DNA from: Bromus sterilis
Taxonomy: Eukaryota; Streptophyta; Magnoliopsida; Poales; Poaceae
NCBI GenBank assembly: GCA_950022295.1
Contig: OX465598.1
Span: 96,262,001-96,326,000 of the forward strand
Direction: 5' to 3'
DNA: 64,000 nt
The position numbers and the translations under genes are program-made. Below are positions 1 to 11,085 of this stretch, piece by piece. The notes beneath the pieces were generated by a model. That model searched no databases. It had not been told where the DNA came from and saw only the letters and a list, made by a program, of their open reading frames with translations. Position 1 is the stretch's first letter, and every line of letters starts with the position of its first letter.

Positions 1-1236
1 GACGAGCGTGCCTAACCGCATGTGGGATTTTATGGGGTCCCCTTTTCTTACCTACCTAGCTTCAAACATTTCTAGAGGTGGCCCAAGCCGATTTACCATT
101 TGCAAATTATGCATATATGTCTGTCGGGTCGCTCCTAGCAGATAGCCTTTAAAACAACTTGGGCCAGTGGAGACATGGTTTCTCTGTTGGTCCACCCGAT
201 CAGCTAGGACCCGTCCCCATGTGAGGTGACTGGTAATCTGACCTGCGTCAGCCGAAAGAGTCCGATCCGAGAGTGCGAACGACTTTTGGATTGGGTGTCG
301 ACTCCCCCGGGGCCACCCGGATTTGTTCGTTGTTAGCTAGAGGGACCTGTCGTTTCGGATCTCTCGGAACTAAATCATAAAATGTTTGCCTATGATGGGT
401 AGAAAGTAAGAGAGATGGGCGTGCGTGCGGAGCCTTGTAATGGGCAGTTGGTGCACCCCTGCAGGTTTAAATCTTTTCGAGAAGCCGTGTCCACGGTTAT
501 GGACGACTTGAGACCTACTCCTTGTTCATAGACAACATCAACTAAGATAATCTTAATATAACTTGGTCAATGTGTGTGTGCCTTGACTGCTTCTTCTTCG
601 TCGGGATGCGAAGAGGAGGACAAGGATAGGATAGGTGTTATGTTTGCGTAAGTAGTTGATAGCAAGACTTGTTGGAGGCGATTCCTCATCGAATGCTTGG
701 TTCTCATCTTACTCTAAATAGACCGTTAGCCACTCATATATTGCTAGTGCGTCTGCAACCTCACCACTACTCCCATCTTACCGTGAGAAGTTATTTACAA
801 GACTTTTGATATATTCTCACCCCTTGCTTTTCTTTTCCCTTTTATGTTTTTCCTGATGGGCCGCTGTAGTTGATTACTACCTCGACTCTTCTTCTGGACG
901 CCTTCGTGGAGACTCGACGACGACTAGTTAGGTGGATCCCGGCGGAGAGCCTTGACCCGTGTGGTTACGGGGATGGTGTGTTTTACCTTTGCCACTAGGC
1001 ATTTGAATGTAGTCTGTACTCAGACGTGTATCTTCCGCTGATGTAATGTATTTAAGGAAGTTGTATGCCGATTGTATGAGATGTTGTATCCTTGTACCTG
1101 TAATGTTGTGATATCATGTTGGAAATCCGGGGCATATGGCTTTACCATATGTCACGGTGGGACCGATATGTGCTTCGTCCCCGGATCTGGATGGAAACAT
1201 CTAGATCTGGAACAGTACCGCATATCGGGCATTACA
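1..1236 (+). mobile_element. 3' part of a Gypsy-type LTR (left-truncated by window)
   Basis: Non-coding sequence. Around 452-505 it has a CACCCCTGCAGG motif followed by a segment like CGAGAAGCCGTGTCCACGG; the 4-kb solo LTRs at 46702-54691 carry a similar block (near 53528-53575). It ends in CGGGCATTACA at 1236, a plausible LTR 3' end in CA. No ORF of coding quality is seen. The left part lies outside the window, so no target duplication can be tested. Assignment to Gypsy rests on resemblance only. Confidence 0.4.
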
Positions 1237-2751
1237 GCGAGCTAAGCGGCGGGCGGCGCGGCTTTGCTCGGGACAGATGGCAAGTCATCGTGCGGTGAAG
1301 CAGGTGACAAGCAGACGTGGACGCGGGAAACGCGGAGGCGTGTAGAGCACAGGGGAGGCCGCGCGTGCTCTCTGGACGAACAGTGGTAGCGGCGCTGAGC
1401 TCTCCGACGGGCGGCGCGACTTTGGGCGGGGACAGGTGGCGCAAGGGGAGCTAGAGGAGCTATGGACGTGCGGGCGCGGCCACGGGCTCGCCGGGCGAGG
1501 TGTGCCCCTGATGGCGACGTCTTGGCCACGGCCAGAGCACGCCTTTGGCAGGCAGTGAGCGTGCTCACCCTGTGCACGCGTGCACTGGGTGCAGCCACTG
1601 CTCGCCAAGCATGTCTGAGGCACGCATGCAACGTCCAGAAGCACACCTGGGGGCTTGGAGGCACTGGGGAAGGTCTCATGTGGATGCCAGCTTCAAAAAC
1701 AAGTTCCTGCAGGAAACTTTGGGATTTTGCGGAGGATAAATGGCTGGGAGTTTTGGGCTGACATTTGGTGTGCATGCAAGGTTTAGGAAGGTGCCCAAGT
1801 GGTAAAACCTCAGAGCCAATTGACCAGTGTGCAGGGTACTTCATTCACAAAGTGCTCCTTTGTCTAGAAATAGAAATGAATTTTAAGAGGGGAAATGTTG
1901 TACTGAACTTGTTGATATTTTCCATAGAATCATGAGGCATGATCCTAGAGTTCAGCACAAAAAATTTCAAAGCAATTGGACAACTAGAAGAGGTGATGGC
2001 TTCAAAAACATGGGGAAAAATGCTTATTCCTTTGATGAAAAAGGAATATCTTGAGAAATAAAAATGTGGCAAGGGAGTGGGTGATCAAAACTTGATCTAG
2101 GACATGAGGGAGAAAGGTTAGGAGGTCACTTGGCCTAGGAAAATTTTTAGGTCCAAGTGATCAAGGCCAAAAGAGTTTCAAATCATCAGGCAAATGAAAT
2201 CCAATTCTTCAGAAATCAGCAAAAAGGTTTTGCAAATAAAAGGGCCAAAACCCAGGATGTCATATGAGACTCCTAGGCAGGTAGAAGTTCTTCGGAGAGG
2301 AATCGACCATTGTGATTACCCCTGTTGAGTTTGTGAGGGTTTGATGGCCACCTTTAAGGTCAACCAGTAGTGGTTGGGATTTGCATTCGTGGTGATATCT
2401 CAAGGGGAATAGGGTGAGCCTTCGTTGGCGTTGGTGTGTCTTCGTGGTAACACCCACTCTCTCTGAACGGTGAGTAGCTTCCCTCCAAGTAAGTGAACAT
2501 CGAGATACATCGTCGTCTTCGCGTCATTCGGTTATCCTTACCCTTTCCCCTTATTACTTGCACTACCTTGGTGTTTATCCCTCACTTACTACTTTATATT
2601 TTGCTTGTTGTTTACTTTACTTTAGCTAGTTCATCCTGGCAATTGTTAGTCTCATATTTATCTTCCACACTATTGCCTAAAATTGCTAAGTAGTGATAAA
2701 ATTTGTAATTGAACCTATTCACCCCCCTCTAGGTCTATATCGATCCTTTCA
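1237..2751 (+). mobile_element. Probable Copia-type LTR end (5' boundary unresolved)
   Basis: The right end (2716-2751) reads CTATTCACCCCCCTCTAGG and finishes CGATCCTTTCA. This is close to the LTR 3' end of Copia element B (ATTCACCCCCCTCTGGTCG ... ACTTTCA), so I read it as the 3' terminus of a Copia LTR. The left third is GC-rich and holds two similar stretches (about 1247-1281 and 1405-1440, both with GGGCGGCGCG). The 5' border and any internal region were not found. Short ORFs here overlap on both strands and look like chance ORFs. Confidence 0.4.
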
Positions 2752-2844
2752 ACAAGTCGATTGGAACCGGGATCCACTACTGCCGATTACATTCGTAGGA
2801 AACTGTCTCACACTAGCCCTACCCTGCACCACCATGTCCACAAG
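2752..2844 (-). mobile_element. LINE 1, left fragment (cut by Gypsy A)
   Basis: From 2772 this matches the left end of the second LINE fragment at 40212 (GGATCCACTACTGCCGATTA, then CACACTAGCCCTACCCTGCA). It stops at 2844 exactly where Gypsy A begins and resumes at 39051 after the ACAAG duplication. On the minus strand this is the extreme C-terminal or 3' UTR end of the LINE. Whether 2752-2771 also belong to the LINE is unclear. Confidence 0.6.
2840..2844. repeat. Target site duplication of Gypsy A (left copy)
   Basis: ACAAG directly before the LTR start. The second copy, ACAAG, is at 39051-39055 directly after the LTR end. Both lie inside the LINE 1 fragment. Confidence 0.85.
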
Positions 2845-3800
2845 TGATACGTCTCAAACGTATCGATAATTTCTGCTCGCCCATGCATGTTTTGTGTGAT
2901 ATTGCTATGATCTAGATACACTTTCATACACTTTTGATCATATTTGGACTAACCTACTAACTCAGTGCACCTCAGTGCCAGTTCCTGTTTTCTGCTGTTT
3001 TTCTATTGCAGGTTTCCCCCATATTAAAAATGCTCCAAAAATTCGGGAAAAATCGGATAAAAAATCAGCGCAACGGAGTCTTCCAGAAGCACCCAAGTGG
3101 TGCCAGAGGGCCACCACTAGGGGCCCAGGCGGCCACCTGGCGCGCCTGGCCGCGCCAGGGGGAGCCTGGACCCCTAGTGCCCCCTGGATGCCCCCCTTCG
3201 CCTATTTATTCTCCGTCACGGGGAAACTCCGAAGACAGAACCCTATTTCGCAAATTCTCCTCTGTTCCGCCGCCGCGATTCCAAGATCGGGAGTACCATC
3301 AGGACCCTTCCCGGCACCCTGCCGGAGGGAGGATCGACCTCCGGGAGCTTCTCCTCCACCATGGACGCTTCCCGGATGTGCCGTGAGTAGTCTACCTTGG
3401 ACCATGGGTCCGTGATCAGTAGCTATGTGATGTTCTCCTCCCCTCTTTGTTCTTCATGGTTTAGACCTCGTGAGCTGCCCTACATGATCGAGGCACATAT
3501 GTAATTCTTTCTGCTTTTTCTATGCTGAGTTTGATGGGATCTGATGGATTATGAGATTATGTTCAGATTGTGATAGAGTAATATAATTGGTTCTTATCTT
3601 TTGTATTTTCATTCCGAATTAATTCTTGCATGTTCTCCGTTGCTATTTATTCCTTTAGCCAAGTGGTAGGTGGTGACTCCAAGAGGGAACGTTATACTCG
3701 ATTATGGGTACATGCCCCCAGATGACACGCTTGAGTGACAGAAACATGAGTCTAGGGGACGTGTTGTGGCCACAAGGGGGAAAACAACGGTGCTTGTAAC
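2845..3800 (+). repeat. Gypsy A 5' LTR, first part
   Basis: Matches the start of the 3' LTR (37405 on) almost base for base. A TATA-like TATTTATT lies at 3203-3210 (37772-37779 in the 3' LTR) just after a GC-rich block, a plausible core promoter. Copia B begins after GTAAC at 3796-3800. ORFs here (for example 2975-3415) are LTR sequence that is not known to be translated. Confidence 0.85.
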
Positions 3801-5187
3801 TATAAGTGCATCTAGTGCCCCCTTTGAGGTTTTGGAGTATTTGGTGATAAAACGGTTAAGGGACTGATGTGTTTGTGAGTATACACAGGAAAACAGTCCC
3901 TGAGGATGAGGTTAATCACCGTTGTCGACCCCCCAAAATGTTGAGGAACATTGGACAAATCAGTGTGTTTCCTGAGACTGAAGTTGTGCGAAATCCTGAG
4001 GAATCAGGATCTTGAAGCGCTCGGCTGAAGCTGAAGCTGTACCAGATCCTGAGGACGATACTGAGGACGTTCGCGCTGAAAACGAAGTTGAAGCATAGTC
4101 TTCGCTAAGACTTTTTATACTTCTTGAGTCATAGGAAAACACCATACTGTTGGAGGGGTTGAGGAAAATGAGTTCTGTATTTCTGAGGAAGTGCTCAATT
4201 AGAAATCCTGAAGAAAACCCTAAGGAAATCTCCTGCAGTAGAAGTTCAGTCCTCGGGTGTCTGAGACGTTGTTCTTCAGGACACTGAGGCAACTAACTTC
4301 GGTTGAGGAGAGAGAATAGTTTGACTGTGCCACGTGTTGCGTGGTGAGAAGCTAGAACTTGTCTAGCAACGGTCATATCCGAGGGAACGAGAGTAATTGC
4401 GTGCATGGGCATTTATGTCCTTTCACCTGGGGTTGCTCCGCGGCTATAAATAGCCACCCCCATCCCCATTTGTGGGCTGGCTTCTCCGAGAGAAAAACTG
4501 ACACTTGTCATTTGAGAGCAACCCACCTTTGAGGACACTGAAGAACCTAAGTGAGGAAAACCACCAGCCTGAGTAGTTGAGCATTTCTGAGGAAGTCGAT
4601 TCGAGTGATCCGAAGCTTTTTACTCTTGAAGACTGTGATCTTCCAGCCGGTGTAGAAGTCTTCTGTCTGAGGAAGTCAAGATGCAATTGTGACTTCCCGG
4701 AGTGACTGAGTCTGTGAAGGTTTCCGGAGTCTACCTTGAAGACTCACCTGAGTTATTGGACGGAGTCTGAGGACTTTAGTTCAAGGAGAATAAGGTGAAG
4801 ACTATGTCTTTTGAGTTCAATCTCAGCCTCTCCATCCAGACGTAGAGTTGTCACAGCAACTCTAACTGGTTCATCAAGTCTTCGTCTTCAGTGCCCGGGT
4901 GCTATTTCTTCAACCTCGGTTATTATGTTTATGCACTGATGACTTATCCTGATGCCTTACTTTCTGTGTTCACTCTGTACTGATTCCTCAGTTCGTGCTT
5001 CAATCTTACCGTAGCTATGCAATAGGTTGTTTTCAATTCACGCCAGTGCTTTTGTACTTCATTTGTTTCCTCCTCGGGTTTCAACCTCCTCAATTTCGCA
5101 TTGCCTCAGTCCTGAGGAAATAGAAATTCCTCGAGATATTTAAAAATCTCCCATTCACCCCCCTCTGGTCGATATATTGCACTTTCA
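3801..5187 (+). repeat. Copia B 5' LTR
   Basis: 1387 bp, ending ATATTGCACTTTCA. Compared with the 1425-bp 3' LTR it lacks 42 bp at about 4310, present at 30772-30813. The missing unit lies between two copies of TGAGGAG. The LTR promoter is marked by the TATA box at 4445. Confidence 0.9.
4445..4452 (+). promoter_or_regulatory. TATA box of Copia B 5' LTR
   Basis: The sequence CGGCTATAAATAGCCACC carries TATAAATA. The same box is at 30949-30956 in the 3' LTR. Its position, roughly 740 bp before the LTR end, fits the start of the genomic RNA. Confidence 0.7.
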
Positions 5188-5189
5188 AT

Positions 5190-5201
5190 TGGTATCAGAG
5201 C
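5190..5201 (+). other. Primer binding site of Copia B (initiator tRNA-Met)
   Basis: TGGTATCAGAGC begins three bases after the LTR end. It is complementary to the 3' end of initiator tRNA-Met, the usual primer of plant Copia elements. Confidence 0.9.
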
Positions 5202-5253
5202 AAGGTACTCCCTTGTTCTGTGTGATTTGGTTTAACCACCTGGAGTTTTAGTT

Positions 5254-7647
5254 ATGTCCACCTTAGGTACAATGAGCGTTGCCTCAAACTTCCCCATCTT
5301 CGACGGGACAGACTACCCGTACTGGAAGAACAAGATGAGGATGCATCTTGAAGCCATTGACAAGGATCTGTGGGATATTGTTGATCAAGGCATTCCTGAA
5401 GCAACTCTGATGACTGCTCCTGAAGTTGTCAAGAAGAAATGGAAGCTTGATGCAAAAGCTCGAAGCATTATTGGTGGTCATCTCAACAAGGCTCAGTTCA
5501 ACCGTATCAGTGGTCTGGATACTGCAAAGAAGATATGGACAAGACTGTCAAAAGTTAATGAAGGAGTCTCTGCTCAACGAGACTCACGAGTTGATACACT
5601 CCGCAGTCTCTTCAACATGTTTAAGAGGCTGGACAACGAGCACGTGCAGCAAACCTTTGACAGACTCACTGACATATCCAATGAACTTCAAGCACTGGGT
5701 GCCGCTGATATCACAGATCATGAGGTGGTGAAGAAATTACTGAGGTCACTTGATGACTCATTTGAGTTCCTATCGCTGATGATTCAAGAAAGGCCTGACT
5801 TCAAGACTCTGGATCCTGCTGACATCCTTGAGCGCCTCAATGCTCATGAACTGAAGCTCTCTGAAAAACGAGACTTGTACAGCTCCACGCGTAAAGTCCG
5901 CGCGCTAAAATCTAGAGCACGAAGAGTGTCCTCTGATGAAGAGTCTGAGGCTGATACTGATGATCCTGAAACTCTCAGCCGGGAACTTGCTCTCCTCACC
6001 AGAAAGTTCCAAAGATTCATGAAGAAGAATCGCTTCGGAAAGTCCTCAAGAAAAAGCAAAGATGATGACTCTGTTGAAACAAGAAAGAGAGTATGCCACA
6101 AGTGCAAGATACCTAGGCATTACATCGCTGAGTGTCCTCTATGGGAAAAGGAAGCTAGACTGAAGAAGAAGAAGAAAGGGAAAGATGACAGTTCTGATGA
6201 AAAGACAAAGAAGAAATCCTCAAGATCCTCAAAGTCTGCTGGATACAGGAATAACAACTCCCGCAAGGCTCGCGCATATCTCGGCAAAGAATTGGACTAT
6301 GAAGAATCTGGTTCCGACCCTGATGCTGAGGAAGAAGAATCTGAAGAATCTGAGGGTGTGGCTTGTCTGTCTCTTGCCACGTCGCTTGTCTCAAAGTCAA
6401 TCTTCAGCACTGAGGAATCTGATCCATCACATGTTGATGATGAAGCTGAAGACACAACCCCTGCCTTCTGCTTCATGGCCAAGTCCTCCAAGGTATCTAC
6501 TTACTCATCATCGGATGACCCCTCTGATGAAGAACCTGATGAAAACTATGCTAAACTTACTAAACTCGCATCTAAGCAACAAAGTGCACTTAAAAAGATC
6601 CAGATCTCACTAAACAAGAGTGATGATATGTTGGTTGAGGAAATGACAAAGACTAAAAAATTGACTGATGAATCAAAAATTCTTCAGTCAAAGTTTGACG
6701 ACTTGTTCAGTAGTCATGAGGCACTCCTCACCGATCATGAGAAGCTGGCTCATGAGTTCCTCATGAGAAAGCAAGAACTTGAACGCGTGAGGATGTCTCA
6801 TGACGATCTGAGGAAAGAAAATGATTCACTCCTCTCCCAACAGATCATCATGCCACAAGAAGGATTTAATCCTCCCTGTTTAAAATGCATTGAACATGAC
6901 CGTATTATCTCTGTGCCTAGTTCTTCAATGTCTTCAGACTCTGTTATTTCTATTGCTTCTGTGGTATCTAATCCCTCATCTGAGGATACCATAGACATTA
7001 TTGAATAAAATGCTAGGTTGAAGAGTCTACTAGAAACCGGCATGTTCAAGAGTCTAAAAGGACATCAGATTCTTTGTGACATCCTCAAAAAACAGATTCT
7101 CAACAGGAACCCGAGGAAAGAAGGTGCCGCATTCACTCGGAAACTCAACCCTGATGGGTCTTACTGGAAACCTGAACAATATCCAAAGACCACTTGGGTT
7201 CGGGCAAAGATGCCTCCTCCTGATCCCTACACTTTATCTGGTTATGATGCTGTTTCCTCAGATGTGGTGATTGAGTCTTTTGACTCAAACTATAAACTGT
7301 TTAAGGATGCTAATGGTGAGGTATTCGCCAGATACATCGGAACTAAATGCAGGAACAGTCCTCCTGTCAGGCAGATCTGGGTTCAGAAGGACCTCATCAC
7401 TAACCTTCCTGTGAATGCAGATGCAAATGAGCTGAGGGTATCATCTGAGGACGATACCTCAAATGGAAATGGTTATCATCATGTATCAGCTAATCATTTT
7501 GTTCACAGGGAAGCCCCTCATAAGAATGCTTATTCATTTGTTTATCCTGATACCACCATCTCACGTCCCATTAGGTCTCATCGCCCTCATCAGTCCTCAT
7601 ATACCTCAAAACCATCCATTAAGATGTGGGTGGAAAAGAAGAACTGA
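5254..7647 (+). pseudogene. gag: Copia B gag (capsid/nucleocapsid), with a premature stop
   Basis: Structural polyprotein that would package the element RNA in cytoplasmic particles. The ATG at 5254 opens a frame starting MSTLGTMSVASNFPIFDG, with the Copia gag signature (YPYWKNKMRMHL near residue 27). A zinc knuckle CHKCKIPRHYIAEC lies near residues 281-294 (CX2CX4HX4C), with R in place of the usual G before H. Lysine- and acid-rich stretches and a probable coiled coil follow. A TAA at 7006-7008 replaces a GAA codon seen in element C, and the frame continues to a TGA at 7645 after WVEKKN. Element C's gag stops after the same kind of motif (WVVKKN), so I take 7645 as the natural end and 7006 as damage. 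Gag and pol share one frame here. Confidence 0.85.
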
Positions 7648-7725
7648 TCATATTTACAGGGACATGTCCTGAGGCAATCATAAATTTTACAGACCATATG
7701 CCCAGGACAACATCATTCGAGTCAG

Positions 7726-10700
7726 TTGAAGGATATTTATATTGTTTGGTCTCATAGAATCAATCCTGAGGAACGTCCTAAGGAATTAATTCTGAGGAAC
7801 CATAAAATCCTCAAACTGAGACTGGCTCATAACTTCCTGTATGAGATACTAATTCCTTTGCTGGGAAAGACTGAATGGGTGATGGACAGTGGATGTACAA
7901 ATCACATGACTGGTGACAGAAGCCTTCTTATGGAATCATCTCTGAGTCCTTCTTCAAATAAAACCATCACCTTCGCCGATAAAGGTAAAAGTAAGGTATT
8001 GGGTCTCGGCAGAGTTGCTATCTCTCGAGACCAACACATTTACAAAGTCATGCTTGTTGAATCCCTTGGATACAACTTGATGTCTGTCTCTATGCTATGT
8101 GATCTTGATCTCGTTGTTCTCTTTGAAAAATATGGTTGTGCTGTCTATATGGTTAGCGATAACTCCATTGTCTTCAGTGGAGTTAGGAAAGGTGATCTGT
8201 ATATTGTAGATTTCTCTGAAGGTCCTCAGGTTGCTACATGCCTCATGGCTCGATCCTCAGAGTGCTGGCTATGGCATCGAAGAGTCGGCCACGCCGGAAT
8301 GAGGAATCTCCAGAAGCTGATGCTGAAGAAACATGTCCTCGGGATTGAGGAAATCAGATTCTCAAAGGACCGGCTGTGTGGTGCTTGCGAAGCTGAAAAG
8401 ATGACCAAGGCCAAGCATCCATCAAAGACCATCATGACAACTACAAGACCGCTAGAGTTGCTTCACATGGATCTATTCAGCCCTCCAAAGTATTCAAGCT
8501 TTGGAGGTAGTATGTATGGTCTTGTTATTGTTGATGACTTCTCACGATACACTTGGGTGCATTTTTTTCTCTATAAGTCAGAGACCCCAGCAATCTTCAA
8601 GCGCTTCACCCAGCGAGTCATGAACAACTACAACCTGAAGATCAAGCACATTCGAAGCGACAACGACACTGAGTTCAAGAACATCGGCGTGGAAGAATTC
8701 CTCGACGACTTGGGAATCACTCATGAATTCTCTGCGCCTTACACTCCTCAGAAAAATCGAGTTGTTGAGAGGAAGAACCGAACTCTCATCGAGATGGCTC
8801 GCACGATGCTGGCTGAGTACAACACTCCACTCATGTGGTGGGCTGAAGCAATCAACACTGCATGCCACATCGTGAATCGAGTGTATCTTCACAAGTTCTT
8901 CAACAAAACATCATATCAGCTAATGGTCGGTAAGAAACCCAATGTGAGTTACTTCAAAGTATTCGGTGCACCTTGCTGGATTTGTGATCCTCATCACCAG
9001 TCCAAATTTGCACCCAAAGCATGTGAGGGTTTCATGCTTGGTTATGGTATCAACTCGCACACCTACAGAGTCTACAATATCAGTCATCATAAAATTGTTG
9101 AGACTGTAGATGTGCGGTTTGATGAATCTGATGGCTCGCAAAGAGAGCACCTGCCACCTGATTTAGATGAAGCCCCCCCTGAAGAACAGATCAAGAAGAT
9201 GGGTGCTGGTGATATCATTCCTGTGGATCAACCTGAAGAAACGCATATACCTCCTGCTCCTGAAGAACATCCAAATCCCGATGCAAATAATCCTGATGAT
9301 GATCCTGATCCTGAGGCTCCTGATACCCCTGAAGCTCCTGAAGCACCTGAAGCAGATGCAAATGAATCTGATAGCAGTGACGAAGATGCGCCTCAAGATC
9401 ATCTTCCTCGTCTTCCTCGCGTGGCGAATGAAGTTCAAGTGGACAGAATCCTCGCCGACGTCAATCTACCAGGTCCTCTCACTCGTGCAAGAGATAATCG
9501 CATAGCTAACTTTTGTGGGCATTTCTCGTTTGTATCAATTTTAGAGCCCACCAAAGTCACCGAGGCATTCCGAGAAGTGGAATGGATTCATGCGATGCAA
9601 GACGAACTTCTTCAGTTCAAACTGAATGATGTTTGGGAATTGGTCAAACGTCCTGATCCTCGAGTTCACAATGTCATCGGCACGAAGTGGATCTACCACA
9701 ACAAACTCGATGAAGATGGACAATTCATCAGAAACAAAGCTCGTCTCGTAGCACAAGGATATACACAAGTCGAGGGGATCGACTTCGGTGAAACCTTCGC
9801 TCCTGTTGCTAGACTTGAGTCCATTCGTATTATGCTTGCATTCGCTAACCATCATAATATCAAGTTATATCAAATGGATGTGAAAAGTGCTTTCCTCAAT
9901 GGTAATATCGAGGAAGAAGTATATGTTGCTCAACCACCAGGCTTTGAAGACGCAAAGAAACCTGATATGGTGTACAGATTGAAGAAAGCCCTCTATGGAC
10001 TGAAGCAAGCCCCTCGGGCTTGGTATGACACACTAAGGGACTTCCTCATCAGCAAGGGCTTCAAATCTGTTTCCCTCGATCCAACTCTTTTCACAAAACG
10101 ATATGATGATGCATTATTCATATGTCAAATCTATGTTGATGACATTATATTTGGATGCACTAACAAGAAATACAGTGAAGAATTTGCATTCTTGATGAGT
10201 GAACAGTATCAGATGTCCATGATGGGTGAACTGAAGTTCTTCTTAGGGCTTCAAATTCGTCAACAACGCAACGACATCTTCATCTCTCAGGAGAAGTACC
10301 TCAAGGAGTGCCTGAAGAAATTCGGAATGCAAGACTGCAAGGGTATCAAGAAACCGATGCCTACAAATGGGCAACGAGGCCCTGATGAAAATGGAAAGGA
10401 CTACGATCAAAAGGTATACCGTTCTATGATAGGTTCTCTGCTATATCTATGTGCATCTAGGCCTGATATAATGTTGAGCGTTTGCATGTGTGTCCAATTC
10501 CAAGCGGCATCTAAGGAATCGCATCACCAAGCAGTGAAACGAATTCTTCGATATTTGGCTCACACCCCGTCGCTAGGCTTATGGTATCCAAAAGGCACAC
10601 AGCTGGATCTCGTTGGGTACTCAGACTCAGATTATGCTGGAGATCGAGTGGATCGGAAGTCTACCTCAGGAACATGTCATTTCCTCGGGCGTTCTTTGGT

Positions 10701-11085
10701 GTGCTGGTCATCGAAGAAGCAGAACTGCGTTTCCCTCTCCACTACTGAAGCCGAATACAATGCTGCTGGTGCTAGCTGCTCACAACTTCTTTGGATGAAG
10801 CAAACTCTGAAGGACTACGGCATCAACCTGAAGAAAGTACCACTACTATGTGACAATGAGAGCGCCATCAAGATTTCTCAGAACCCAGCACAACACTCGA
10901 GGACGAAGCACATTGAGATTCGGTATCACTTTCTTCTGGATCATGTATTGAAGGAAGACATCGTCATCAGCCATGTGAAGACTGAAGACCAACTTGCTGA
11001 TATATTCACTAAGCCTTTGGATGAGAAGCGATTTAGCACTCTGAGGTGTGAGCTAAATATCTTAGATTCCTCAAACGTCCAGTGA
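7726..11085 (+). CDS. pol: Copia B pol: protease, integrase, reverse transcriptase, RNase H
   Basis: Open frame of 1119 codons after a TAA at 7681. No ATG fits its start, so it was probably translated as an extension of gag; 7726 is only the first TTG. Domains in order: retropepsin DSGCTNHMTGD near residue 55; integrase zinc finger (WHRRVGH ... CGACEAEK, about 182-225); integrase core with HMDLF, IRSDNDTEF and VVERKNRT (D,D,E, about 246-350); RT from about 650 with YQMDVKSAFLNG and the active-site YVDD near residue 803; RNase H with YSDSDYAGD and CDNES (about 965-1045). The integrase stretch TPQKNRVVER differs from TPQQNGVVER in element C, probably through mutation. The protein would copy and insert the element. 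It is the only fully open long ORF in the window, but gag defects make autonomous activity unlikely. Confidence 0.92.
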   Translation: MKDIYIVWSHRINPEERPKELILRNHKILKLRLAHNFLYEILIPLLGKTEWVMDSGCTNHMTGDRSLLMESSLSPSSNKTITFADKGKSKVLGLGRVAISRDQHIYKVMLVESLGYNLMSVSMLCDLDLVVLFEKYGCAVYMVSDNSIVFSGVRKGDLYIVDFSEGPQVATCLMARSSECWLWHRRVGHAGMRNLQKLMLKKHVLGIEEIRFSKDRLCGACEAEKMTKAKHPSKTIMTTTRPLELLHMDLFSPPKYSSFGGSMYGLVIVDDFSRYTWVHFFLYKSETPAIFKRFTQRVMNNYNLKIKHIRSDNDTEFKNIGVEEFLDDLGITHEFSAPYTPQKNRVVERKNRTLIEMARTMLAEYNTPLMWWAEAINTACHIVNRVYLHKFFNKTSYQLMVGKKPNVSYFKVFGAPCWICDPHHQSKFAPKACEGFMLGYGINSHTYRVYNISHHKIVETVDVRFDESDGSQREHLPPDLDEAPPEEQIKKMGAGDIIPVDQPEETHIPPAPEEHPNPDANNPDDDPDPEAPDTPEAPEAPEADANESDSSDEDAPQDHLPRLPRVANEVQVDRILADVNLPGPLTRARDNRIANFCGHFSFVSILEPTKVTEAFREVEWIHAMQDELLQFKLNDVWELVKRPDPRVHNVIGTKWIYHNKLDEDGQFIRNKARLVAQGYTQVEGIDFGETFAPVARLESIRIMLAFANHHNIKLYQMDVKSAFLNGNIEEEVYVAQPPGFEDAKKPDMVYRLKKALYGLKQAPRAWYDTLRDFLISKGFKSVSLDPTLFTKRYDDALFICQIYVDDIIFGCTNKKYSEEFAFLMSEQYQMSMMGELKFFLGLQIRQQRNDIFISQEKYLKECLKKFGMQDCKGIKKPMPTNGQRGPDENGKDYDQKVYRSMIGSLLYLCASRPDIMLSVCMCVQFQAASKESHHQAVKRILRYLAHTPSLGLWYPKGTQLDLVGYSDSDYAGDRVDRKSTSGTCHFLGRSLVCWSSKKQNCVSLSTTEAEYNAAGASCSQLLWMKQTLKDYGINLKKVPLLCDNESAIKISQNPAQHSRTKHIEIRYHFLLDHVLKEDIVISHVKTEDQLADIFTKPLDEKRFSTLRCELNILDSSNVQ

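Noticed and set aside
1242..1844. 200-codon minus-strand ORF in the left region
   Set aside because: R/A/S/P-rich composition follows GC content; overlapping ORFs exist in other frames and no domain is seen.
2975..3415. 146-codon ORF and its relatives at 37536, 37721 and 44307
   Set aside because: They lie within Gypsy A-type LTRs and recur only because the LTR is repeated; none has a domain, and frames differ between copies.
5190..5201. tRNA-like sequence
   Set aside because: Only the primer binding site complementary to a tRNA 3' end is present; there is no cloverleaf or internal promoter. The same holds for the other PBS sites.
7645..7725. Claim that the stops between gag and pol of Copia B are a working recoding signal
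   Set aside because: Two stops stand in this stretch and element C has a different arrangement, so I report only the shared gag end and leave recoding open.
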